Origin: Flaccisagitta enflata
Taxonomy: Eukaryota; Chaetognatha; Sagittoidea; Aphragmophora
Reading direction: 5' to 3'
Length of the DNA: 64,000 nucleotides
Assembly (NCBI GenBank): GCA_965153355.1
Contig: OZ231127.1
Span: forward strand, 3,596,001 to 3,660,000
Shown: piece by piece, positions 56,064-64,000 of the stretch
Position numbering within the stretch: the first letter of the stretch is position 1
How the letters are laid out: every line of letters starts with the position of its first letter
Notes under the pieces: generated by a model
The model's database searches: none
Told to the model about the DNA's origin: nothing
The model's input: only the letters and a program-made list of their open reading frames with translations
Program-made: the position numbers and the translations under genes

Positions 56064-57207
56064 GGTTAAAGATCTGTCTAGCTCGGAAAAGAATCAATTT
56101 AATGTCGCAGTGAATAACGCTGTTCGCCGTATTTTTGGATTTCGTTGTTGGCAAAGTATTCATCAATTGCGTGAGTTCTATTGTTTTAAGTCTATTGAAG
56201 ATCTGTTTTTCCAATGCAAGACGTCGCTTTCTGGATTCTATCATGTATCATAAGAATGAAACATTGAGATTTCTTTCTCAGCTCCTATGAGAGTCTGAGG
56301 ATATGGAGCGGAGCAGGATTCCCTGATATATCATATTTTCACCCATTGCCCGCTTCTTCCCCCCCCCCCATTTCCCCCCCCCCCATTTTTTTTTCCTTTT
56401 TGGGCAGCGGCCCCGAAGGGGCCGATGACCTATGCTTTCACATAGGGGAAATTTCTCCCTTTTCTCCTTCAGTGTCCCCCCCCCTATTGAGACCCAAATC
56501 TTAGTCTCAAGGCCCAAATCTTAGCCTAGAGGCTCAAATCCCAGCCCCAAAGCTCAAATCCGAGCCTCAAAGCTCAAATCCCAGCCTCAAAGCTCAAATC
56601 CCAGTCTCGAGGCTCAAATGCCAGCCTTGAGGCTCAAATCCAGCCTCGAGGCTCAAATCTCAGCCTTGAGGCTCAAATCTCAGCCTTGAGGCTCAAATCC
56701 TAGCCTCAAGGCTCAGACCCAAGCCTCAAAGCTCAAATCCCAGTCTCGAGGCTCAAATCCCAGTCTCTAGGCTCAAATCCCAGCCTCAAGGCTCAAATGC
56801 CAGCCTCGAGGCCCAAATCCTGGTCTTGAGGCCCAAATCCTAGCCTGAAGGCTGAAATCCCAGCCTTAAGGCTCAAATCCCAGCCTTGAGGCTCAGATAT
56901 CAGCTTGATGCTCTAATCCCAGCTCCAAGGCTCAAATCCCAGCTGCAAGGCTCATATCCCAGCCTCCAGGCCCTAATTCCAGCCTTAAAGCTCAAATAAA
57001 AACAGCATAGGTCATCGGCCCCTTTGGGGCCGCTGCCCCTCTAACCACCTCACACCAACATATACTCACATAGGGGCAACGGGTACCGCTGACCATCTAA
57101 CGCTTGTCCGTTTTCTGAATAGACATTAGTTGTAGCACCGTGACTTTATGATTGCTGTATGGAATTGTCGCATTTATGTTGACGAAAATGAACATAATAA
57201 TAAAAGC
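56064..57207 (+). mobile_element. 5'-truncated LINE 3' end inserted in family M
   Basis: An AAAGC direct repeat (56059-56063, 57203-57207) bounds it. The intact family M copy shows a single GGAAAGCTCTTTGAAAG here. The first 225 bp encode a LINE C-terminus: FNVAVNNAVRRIFGF, SIHQLREFYCFKSIEDL then, after a +1 shift, NARRRFLDSI. The 3' part ends AACATAATAATAAAAGC, a short repeat tail. A family G element sits in the 3' UTR. Confidence 0.8.
56396..57094 (+). mobile_element. Family G element nested in the LINE
   Basis: TTTTTGGGCAGCGGCCCCGA is followed by an 18-20-bp minisatellite (AGGCTCAAATCCCAGCCTCA) of about 27 units (56485-56995), the inverted GCCCCTTTGGGGCCGCTGCC and GGGTACCGCTGACCA. It carries CTATGCTTTCACATAGGGG in place of the TGTAGAACACAGG block. 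Confidence 0.9.
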
Positions 57208-57455
57208 TCTTTGAAAGATCTTTCTTTTGAGTAGTGTCTGGAAATTTTAGCTCAAATGGTTTGGAAGCTACAGTGATTTGAAAACGACTCCTCATTTTCT
57301 GGTCTGCCCGTATCTCAATGGAAAGGAATCAGAAAAAAATTTAAAGTTATAAATATGGTAGAAGATTTATTCCGATTGCCACAAAATTTTAGGTGGTAAT
57401 TTGATTATATGTCTTCTCATACCAGTTTAATTTTTGTGTTAATCGGATGATTTTT

Positions 57456-57693
57456 AGTTGCGGACACGCGACTCTATAAGAGGCTTTGTCTGTCCGTCGG
57501 TCCGTCGGTTGGTTGGTTGGTCCGTCACGCTCGAGTTGAAAACGCGAGAAACGCGCATTTTACGATGCTGCAGTTGTCATTGAATGTTTGTGGGTGTATG
57601 TTAGTGTGTGGGAAGGGGGTTAGGGTGAGGCTGGGGGTTGGCTGCCCCTGCCCACCCATCCGCAACTATATTGTGACCCCCGCGTCACTTGTT
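57456..57693 (-). mobile_element. Family H element, long-end variant, inserted in family M
   Basis: AGTTGCGGACACGCGACTCT ... CCGCAACTATATTGTGACCC ... GCGTCACTTGTT. The family M empty site (read inversely at 9180-9205) is GGATGATTTTTACTATGG. The filled site keeps the T-run on both sides with no target duplication. Confidence 0.9.
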
Positions 57694-57714
57694 ACTATGG
57701 TTTTCATACTTTTT

Positions 57715-57872
57715 AGTTGCGGACACGCAACTCTATAAGAGGCTTTGTCCGTCCGCTTGTCGGTCGGTCGGTTGGTTGGTTGGTCCGTCATGCTCGAGTT
57801 GAAAAGTGGGAAAACGCGTATTTCCGCCCCTGCCCACCCGTCCGCAACTGATGGCCGTGTATCCGGCCTTGT
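57715..57872 (-). mobile_element. Second family H element inserted in family M
   Basis: AGTTGCGGACACGCAACTCT ... CCCGTCCGCAACTGATGGCC ... GTATCCGGCCTTGTT. The empty site in copy 1 is CATACTTTTTTATTCCAG. It lies only 22 bp of host sequence from the other H element. Confidence 0.9.
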
Positions 57873-58475
57873 TTATTCCAGATCTCAGAAAAACAGACCA
57901 AAATTGACATCCTTTGCTATAGTTGCGTTTAAATCACTATTGTCTTAACAAAACATTTTCTTTGATGATCCAGCCTAAAGATCTTTCCCAGAGCTTCAAA
58001 ACCGTCATGAACTTGATGTGATTTTTGTCAAATTTTCATGGTGAAAATGATTCAAAAAGAAAAAGTTGTTATCTCATAACCTCAGGTTTTCCTTGAAAAT
58101 TTCAAAATCTTTCTCATGATAAAAAGGATAGAAAAAATTGTCTGATTTGGATAACTTTTAGGAGCTGTTGGATGAAGGTATGTATTGCTTTCAGTTCAAA
58201 TTTCATCAAAATCAGAGAAGTTTTCCTATGGTTTTTTGGTATTCATTTTTGAGCAATAATTCTTGACATGAGGTCAGAGCAGAATAGGGGAAGTCTCATT
58301 CAAAAAGCTCTAACTTTTAAACGGTTTGAGCCAGAGTTTCCAGACACGACTCAAATGAAAGAGGAGCGTTTTTGAAGAGCTTTCTATACATCACCGATTT
58401 TTATTAGTTTTTCTCAATTTAAGGTAGATAGAATTCATTTTCAAAATTTCGCCATTTTTTATTTCCTCAAGGTTA

Positions 58476-59130
58476 TTCCTAGAATGATGTATAGACCATT
58501 TCCACGCTAATTAAGCCCAGCTGAAATCCATGATATAGTGAGCGATGAAGCATTGTTTCTTCCCACCAATCATTTCACTGATGATGAAAGCTGTTCCTAG
58601 ACATCACATGAGACCAAGTGCCCAATGTACATCCTTCATACTCAAGATTTTCATAGGTTAGGTGGCTCAAATTAGTGCCAAAACAGCCCGTTTTTTCAGT
58701 CACACTTGTGTCACACTTCATATCGTCAATGTAAAAGACATGTAAAAATCGTCAGACACCCCCTTGCATCGGTCATTTTTTACATTTGCAATCCCTGAAG
58801 AAGCACCGAAAATTTGGTAATGATCGGCCGTCATTTACTATGGAAAAATTTCACTCATAGTAAATTAGTTCAAAATGACGATTTGCCTGTTTTTCACATA
58901 AAGCAGCATGTAATACCAAATTAATCATACTTTGAGGGCCAAGTAAAAGAAAAATGTTTTACCCCATTTAGTACAGACATGAACAAGATTTCATGCCAAA
59001 TTTCAGACCTTCATGTCAATTCTAGCCTTAGATAAAAAATAATAGAAGTTGTGACGGAAATTGTTAACACCCTGTTACGATCGCGTTACACTGTGTATCA
59101 TAGTGGTTAACATAGTTTTCTTCTTCTAAG
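58476..59130. other. Gene-free stretch
   Basis: I see no repeat family, RNA or exon in it. The sequence is AT-rich with no long frame. Confidence 0.5.
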
Positions 59131-59521
59131 AGTGGAATTTTTTAAACATGATGTGAAAGATCATCAAATTTTATATAAGAACCCAAAATTTCAAGACGAT
59201 TGCTTCAGTCGTTTAAGAGAAATGAATAATTTTCTGCGCGACGCTAGTAACGGTGTTAACAAATTCCGTCTTTCTTTCCAGATCTTCAGTAAATTGAGAC
59301 AAAAGTGCGCGAGCCAATGCGATTCTATTAGCCCAATTTCTCAAAGAGAAGTAGGAAAAGAAGAGGAAGAAAAAGAAAAAGAGAAGAAGAAGAAAGAGAA
59401 GAAAAAGAAGAAAAAGAAGAAGAAGAAGAAGAAGAAGAAGAAGAAGGAGAAGAAGAAGAAGAAGAAGAAGAAGAAGAAGAAGAAGAAAAAGAAGAAGCAG
59501 AAGAAGAAGAAAGACAAATAA
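59131..59521 (+). CDS. Candidate exon with helical N-terminal part running into (GAA)n
   Basis: After the acceptor TTTTCTTCTTCTAAG the frame reads VEFFKHDVKDHQILYKNPKF, QDDCFSRLREMNNFLRDASN and SKLRQKCASQCD before Lys/Glu from the GAA tract and a stop. The first 70 residues look like a true helical protein segment and recall the EFF..A..... pattern in the N-terminal half of the KH exon protein. No domain is assigned. The poly-K part is microsatellite. Confidence 0.35.
59345..59520 (+). repeat. (GAA)n/(AAG)n microsatellite
   Basis: About 170 bp of AAG and GAA units with a few AAAG and GAGG variants. Confidence 0.95.
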
Positions 59522-59574
59522 GAAGATAATAATGATGACAAAGACGACATTGATAACTATGACAAAACTTACAC

Positions 59575-59667
<93 letters not shown>
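59575..59667 (+). repeat. (GAT)n microsatellite, continued at 60622
   Basis: About 31 GAT units are interrupted by the hAT-like element and resume for a few units beyond it. Confidence 0.95.
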
Positions 59668-60621
59668 CAGGCCTTTTTTTAGAGCGTGCCCAAGAGCCCG
59701 ATGCTCTCTATTTTGCTCCTGGGCACACAAGATTTGCTGGTAGAGAGCCCGGTTTGCTCTCTCAATTTTGGCTGGGTATTTTCTACCAAGACATGTTAGC
59801 CAATACGATTGTTTTTTGAATGACAGTCAACTAAACGGACACCAGAAATTCTCAAAATGAAAATCTTCATCAAATGATAGTAATTTGTTCCTTGAATATC
59901 ACGATTATCATGTGGAAAAAAGTCAATCCCCATTACAATTCTGAATTATCAAATCTGCTAACTCGACTAGTGATTACCATACTGTCAACAAGTGCGGATT
60001 GCAAGGGGGGAAATCAGCAAAAGACATCAAAACTGAGCTTCACTGTTTCCATCTGCTCTAAACGACCTCATGATGGTGTATATCAACACACAGGTTTAGG
60101 ATTTCAAACCCCAATTGGATGAGAATGAAATCTCCTACTGTTTCCTAAGATGAAATTAGTAGTTTGAATAAATCACTAACTCTGCACACTGCTTAGTCCA
60201 TCTGTCTGTCAGTTGGTGGGTCCGTCTGTCAAGTTGTACTTTTCTGGTGTTTGAAGACGGATTTTAATCCTGCCCCAATGCATGGTTAGCCTTTTCTGAA
60301 TGCACCTGCCCACTCGCAAGTCACTTGATCGAGTAGCCATGTAATTGGCCTCTTTTCTTGTATATGATTTTGTTAATACTGGTAAAAAACATTCTTTCAT
60401 TTTCTTTTATCGTTGTCGAATTGTCTCATTCTTTCAAACAAATTACTCGTTGCTTAAAGAGATGGGAGAAACAGGGTGAGACAGAAAACTAATCATACAG
60501 GCTCATTTAAAAGGGAAATCAGGATTTTTTGCCGGGCTCTCTGTTTTTCTGCCGGGCACCTTGAAATTGTGAGGAGAGAGCCCGGAATGCTCTCTGAAAA
60601 AAAATACTAAAAAAAGGCCTG
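59668..60621 (+). mobile_element. 954-bp hAT-like element inserted in a (GAT)n tract
   Basis: The ends CAGGCCTTTTTTTAG and CTAAAAAAAGGCCTG are perfect 15-bp inverted repeats. The flanks are ATGATGAT on both sides (consistent with an 8-bp duplication but uninformative in a microsatellite). Sub-terminal GAGAGCCCGG and GCCGGGCTCTC motifs are repeated inverted. An H element fragment is inside. Confidence 0.8.
60196..60358 (-). mobile_element. Decayed family H element inside the hAT-like element
   Basis: GTCCATCTGTCTGTCAGTTG, CCTGCCCACTCGCAAGTCAC and CATGTAATTGGCCTCTTTT form the order of an inverse H element. The hairpin is lost. Confidence 0.6.
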
Positions 60622-60798
60622 ATGATGATGATGGTGACAACGACGACGACGAAGAGGACGACGACGACTATGACGACGACAACGACGACGGCAACGACGA
60701 TGACGTCAATGATGATGATTAGGATGGTGATAAAAAAGACGACAGTGATAACTATGACAAAACTAATACAATGATGATGCTGATAACGGCGGCGACGA

Positions 60799-60886
<88 letters not shown>

Positions 60887-60935
60887 AACATCAACAACAG
60901 CATCAACAACAATAACAACCACAACAACCACAACA
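60622..60935 (+). repeat. (GAC)n/(GAT)n/(AAC)n compound microsatellite
   Basis: GAC units dominate at 60797-60887. CAA/AAC units follow to 60935. Confidence 0.9.
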
Positions 60936-61395
60936 AAGAAAAGATAAAAGAAATGAATCAGTGGCTCATAAACAGATTCGGGCACTTTCTTTTCAGATCC
61001 TCCTGGAAGGAAGAAAAAGGGCAATACCGTATTTCCTGCATTTATCGCCCCCCTCTAATAAGCGCACCCCCCTTTTCAAGAAAGAGAACACTCGTGACAA
61101 TACTTTAATTTTGAATAAAATCTTTTAGAATTGATTGAAAATGAAAAAATGAATGAATTTTAATTTTCGAACAACATAATTACAAAAGGATTGTAAAGAG
61201 TAAATTCGGAGGATAGTCTGTGAAAGTCGTTACAACTTTTTTCCAACAGAGTCCTCATGTAACAATACACCATAAAAAGATTGATAAAAGGGGGTAAAAA
61301 AGAGAATACCTATACTAGAATCGTAATCGTAAAAGCAATATCGTAATCGTGGGTTCAGTTATCCATATAGAAAATCCAAGCCAAAACCGGTAAAC

Positions 61396-62163
61396 TCAAA
61401 TGTAACGTGAAATAAGAAATTCTTTAAGTTTCATTTTAAAAACTCGAAAAGTATCAATAGACTTGATAGTGGGAGGTAGATTATTCCACTGCTTAACAGA
61501 TGTAAACGCAAAACTACTTTGAGCTAGAGACAACTCGCGTGAAACGTGAAAATTGTAGCAGCTGCCACGTGTGTTGTGACCGTGAGCTTCAGAAATAGCC
61601 GTAAAGTTGGAAAGCAGATAAGTGGGAGCTATTTTATGCCGAATGCGAAAAATGTGCATCAGCTTAAAGTAGGAAACACGATCGGGGATGTTCAGCCAAT
61701 TAAATTCAAGCAAGTTCTTGAGATCTACATGACTTCTACTATCTGTTCCAGAAATGAAGCGAACCATTTTCCGTTGGACAACATTGAGCCTTTCTTTCAA
61801 AGCAACTGAAAGGCCCTCATACCAAGAACTACAACAATAATCAATGTATGGCTGAATGAGAGACGAGCACAAAATTTGCCGACAACTTTTATCAAGAAGG
61901 GACGAATTTCTGTATAAGAATGCCAATCTACCAGCGCACACCTTTAACAGATTTCCAGTGTGAACAGACCCATTCAGATTTTCATCCAGTAAAACACCCA
62001 AGTATTTCACGCTGTGCACACGCTCAACAGCTGTCCCGTCACAGAAGACCCGAAAGTCATCCGTCCCCTTTAATTTTCTCTTCGAACCGAAGAGCAAAGA
62101 CTCGGTTTTCCCAACGTGAAGAGACAGTCTGTTGTCGATGTAGATAAAGCTTTTATCAGCAAA
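61396..62163 (-). pseudogene. LINE ORF2 C-terminal fragment (open, 5'-truncated)
   Basis: An open frame of about 255 codons starts ADKSFIYIDNRLSLHVGKTE, SLLFGSKRKL, then VKYLGVLLDENLN, LIQPYIDYCCSSWYEGL, LNVVQRKMVRFISG and ends RVFKMKLKEFLISRYI. These are the conserved C-terminal motifs after the RT palm of CR1/Jockey-type LINEs. The YxDD active-site part is missing because the element ends where an H element begins. The frame is uninterrupted, so the insertion is recent. The clade is not determined. Confidence 0.85.
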
Positions 62164-62378
62164 AACAAGGCCGGATGCACGGCTACCCTAGTCACATGCA
62201 GGTGGGCAGGGGCAGTAATGAAATTGAATAACCAAGCAGTTGGGTAGGAGCAGTAACCTCAAAAACACCCGTAAATGCCAAAAAAGCTAAGCGTGATGGA
62301 CCAACGGACAGACCAACGGACCAACGGACCAACCGATGGACAGAGCGGGTTGTAGAGACGCTTGCATGCGACTAAAAA
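62162..62378 (+). mobile_element. Family H element, GTCGCGTGC-like subfamily, at the LINE 5' edge
   Basis: AACAAGGCCGGATGCACGGC, AGTCACATGCAGGTGGGCAG, ACGGACCAACGGACCAACCG and AGACGCTTGCATGCGACTAA. Confidence 0.85.
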
Positions 62379-62585
62379 TCACAAAAATGGTATGCAATGC
62401 AAAAATTTTCTCTGTTTTAGCGCTTTAGTGCATTGAATTACCAGTTTTTTTTCAAAAACACTAAGATTTACATGAAATCATCTCTTCATGAGTGAATGAG
62501 GGGGCGCTAATTGAAGGTTGAAAATAACAATCTCTTATTTCAATTTCAAAAGCGCCCGGGGCGCTAATTACAGGAAATACGGTAT

Positions 62586-62757
62586 GTGGTCAGTGATACC
62601 CGTTGCCCTGCTTTGCATGATTGGAAATTGGAGTGAGAAGAAGCAGGGCATCGGCCTCAAAGGGAACAAAGTCCTCTAGAGCACAGGAAGAATTTTGTTT
62701 GTCCATTCATCCTATCCATCCCTCCCAGGCCCTCACAGGGCTGCTGCCCAAAAAGCC
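62586..62757 (-). mobile_element. Family G element, short inverse copy
   Basis: TGGTCAGTGATACCCGTTGC, CCCTGCTTTGCATG...AGCAGGGC hairpin, AAAGTCCTCTAGAGCACAGG and CTGCTGCCCAAAAAG. It begins directly beside the family Z right end. Confidence 0.75.
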
Positions 62758-62817
62758 AATGTGATTCTATCGACCTAAATCCTGGGTATGAGGAGAAGGG
62801 AGAAAGGGAAGTAAAAG

Positions 62818-63016
62818 AACAAGGCCAGATACACGGCTACCCCAGTCGCGTGCGGGTGGGCAGGGGCAATATTTGAGGTCACTTGATCATTTGGGCAGGA
62901 GATGTGAGGCCATAGACCGCGAAAAAAAAGCAAAGTGTGACAGACGAACAGATGGACAGACGGACGAACCGACAGACCGACACAGCGGGGTGTAGAGTCG
63001 CGTAGCACGCGACTAA
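62818..63016 (+). mobile_element. Family H element, GTCGCGTGC subfamily
   Basis: AACAAGGCCAGATACACGGC, AGTCGCGTGC (62844-62853) and its exact complement GCACGCGACT (63005-63014), ending AAGAA. Confidence 0.9.
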
Positions 63017-63020
63017 GAAG

Positions 63021-63168
63021 AACAAGGCCGGATACCCGGCAATCCAGTTGCGTACGGTTGGGCAGGAGCAGTAATGCAAAAATCGCTCGCAATTCAGAAA
63101 TGTTACCGACCTACCGATGGACAGACCGACCAACACGGCAAGGTGTAGAGTCGCTTGTCCGCGACTAA
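63021..63168 (+). mobile_element. Family H element, GTTGCG/GTCGCGG type, adjacent
   Basis: AACAAGGCCGGATACCCGGC, AGTTGCGTACGGTTGGGCAG and GTCGCTTGTCCGCGACTAAA. It follows the previous copy after four bases and its terminal A-run grades into (AGA)n. Confidence 0.85.
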
Positions 63169-63255
63169 AAGAAGAAGAAGAAGAAGAAGAAGAAAAAAGA
63201 AGAAGAAAAAGAAAAAGAAAAAGAAAAAGAAAAAGAAAAAGAAAAAGAAGAAGAA
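63165..63255 (+). repeat. (AGA)n microsatellite growing from an H element terminus
   Basis: GACTAAAAGAAGAAGAAG continues into AAAAAG units for about 85 bp. Confidence 0.9.
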
Positions 63256-63419
63256 AAATATGAAGGTGACTTTGAAGACAAATGCGAAGAGGATATTGAT
63301 GACAAAGACAATGATGATAACCATAATGATGATAACTAAGACAACAATGACGAAGATGACAATGTACCATCTTGGCCATAGATATAAGGACAGTAGGTAT
63401 ATAAGTTGATTCATTGTCT

Positions 63420-64000
63420 AGATGTGGGCAGCCAATATAGTCAAAATGCATCTAATATTGAGTATGACTATGTTGGGCATCCACCACCGCCTGCAAACAC
63501 TTGTAGAGAGATTGGAGGTACACTGGAGTGATGTTGTTTCAAACCTCAAATGCAATTTATTTTAGCCCTGCTGTGAATGTTTTTTTCCCATATTTCTGTG
63601 TGTGGTCCGTTGGAATCTTTAATTTCTCAATTGAATTGAGATCCAAACTGATCTAGGCTAACCCTTGATGAGCTTAACTCATCCATCTTGCAGTACAGAA
63701 GGCGCAATACGCCAGTGCATTACATTCAATAAGCTAAAAAAGATATGCCCATACACATTTGCAAAAAGCAAATATTTTCTTCATTCAGCTCTCATTTCTA
63801 AACGAAAAAAGATACAGGAACCAGCTTGGTCTCATTTGATAGATTTTTCAAAAATGCGAATTTGAAAAAAAAATCATCTCACTGCGATTAAAATTAAGCG
63901 AGTTATAACACTTTGAAGCTGTCCGTATATTCATGGCCAAGATGGTATAAGTCAAGAAAAAGATGTGAAAGACCAAGAATGAGTAGCTGAGAGAATAATG
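63420..64000. other. Window end, no gene seen
   Basis: No exon, repeat family or RNA gene is recognised. The minus-strand frame at 62879-63451 and the + frame at 63665-63865 show no domain. Confidence 0.5.

Larger units (their letters stand above)
55970..58473 (-). mobile_element. Family M element, copy 2, interrupted by a LINE and two H elements
   Basis: It is the inverse of 8566-9525, with ACCTTGGGGAAATAAAACAT at the left and CCTCAAGGT at the right and TA at both ends (55968-55969, 58474-58475). Removing the insertions at 56064-57202 and 57456-57872 gives about 950 bp, matching the intact copy. Confidence 0.9.
61027..62582 (+). mobile_element. Family Z element interrupted by a LINE fragment and an H element
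   Basis: The left end CCGTATTTCCTGCATTTATC and the right end, inverse, CCGTATTTCCTGTAATTAGC are flanked by TA (61025-61026, 62583-62584). The left 250 bp and right 200 bp match family Z in style. The centre is the inserted LINE fragment and H element. Confidence 0.75.

Noticed and set aside
63420-63560. Transposase remnant near 63470
   Set aside because: Fragments on the minus strand faintly resemble a DDE transposase tail, but no motif is clear enough.

Overview
This window is eukaryotic, repeat-rich, intron-rich DNA, most likely from a marine invertebrate. The organism cannot be named from the sequence. The evidence is short exons with GT/AG splice sites joined in compatible phase, very large introns, non-LTR retrotransposon pieces, TIR elements with TA or 8-bp target-site duplications, and long pure microsatellites. 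There are no operons, rRNA genes or CRISPR arrays. Most long open frames are translations of simple repeats.

Coding content, all on the + strand. (1) An IgGFc-binding-domain gene (the FCGBP-type N-terminal domain) is recognisable as exons at 11275-11436, 12153-12274, 14483-14573, 14747-14874 and 18256-18366. Their phases agree at every junction. Candidate flanking exons lie at 293-457 and 18726-18839. (2) A second chain of phase-compatible exons lies at 34889-34941, 35226-35448 (31 CAA codons), 35792-35849, 43586-43738 and 43979-44314 (41 CAA codons, then a charged tail). This chain could continue in phase into a large KH-domain exon at 52560-54275. Whether (1) and (2) are one transcription unit is not shown by the sequence. 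Degenerate KH copies follow at 54795-55795, one of them split by a 707-bp TA-flanked MITE.

Mobile content. The dominant component, with more than 30 copies, is a short element here called family H. Each copy has a 5' AACAAGGCC end, a sub-terminal motif complementary to a 3' terminal hairpin, an internal (GTCN)n tetranucleotide tract and a CTAAAA end in an A-run. Its layout resembles non-autonomous Helentrons (HINE/DINE-1-like). A second family, G (TTTTTGGGCAGCGG...GCTGACCA), shares the module order of T-run, hairpin and (GTCC)n, and carries a minisatellite in most copies. Other families are M (960-bp TIR element, two copies), Z (TIR element beginning CCGTATTT), R (about 600 bp with an internal inverted repeat), hAT-like elements with 8-bp duplications (47519-50019, 50110-50981), a 1.5-kb foldback (1437-2946), a 6.2-kb TIR element holding a 3.2-kb element and a 27-codon satellite (36121-42367), and three non-LTR fragments. 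Insertions are nested up to four deep and several empty sites can be read directly.

The most unusual observations are these. Two exon 3' edges of the IgGFc gene have been amplified into tandem arrays, a 30-bp array after 12274 and a 67-bp array after 14874, and most units carry a fresh copy of the splice donor. The terminal stem of family H co-varies with its internal complementary motif across subfamilies. Perfect empty sites in nested elements show how these repeats insert.
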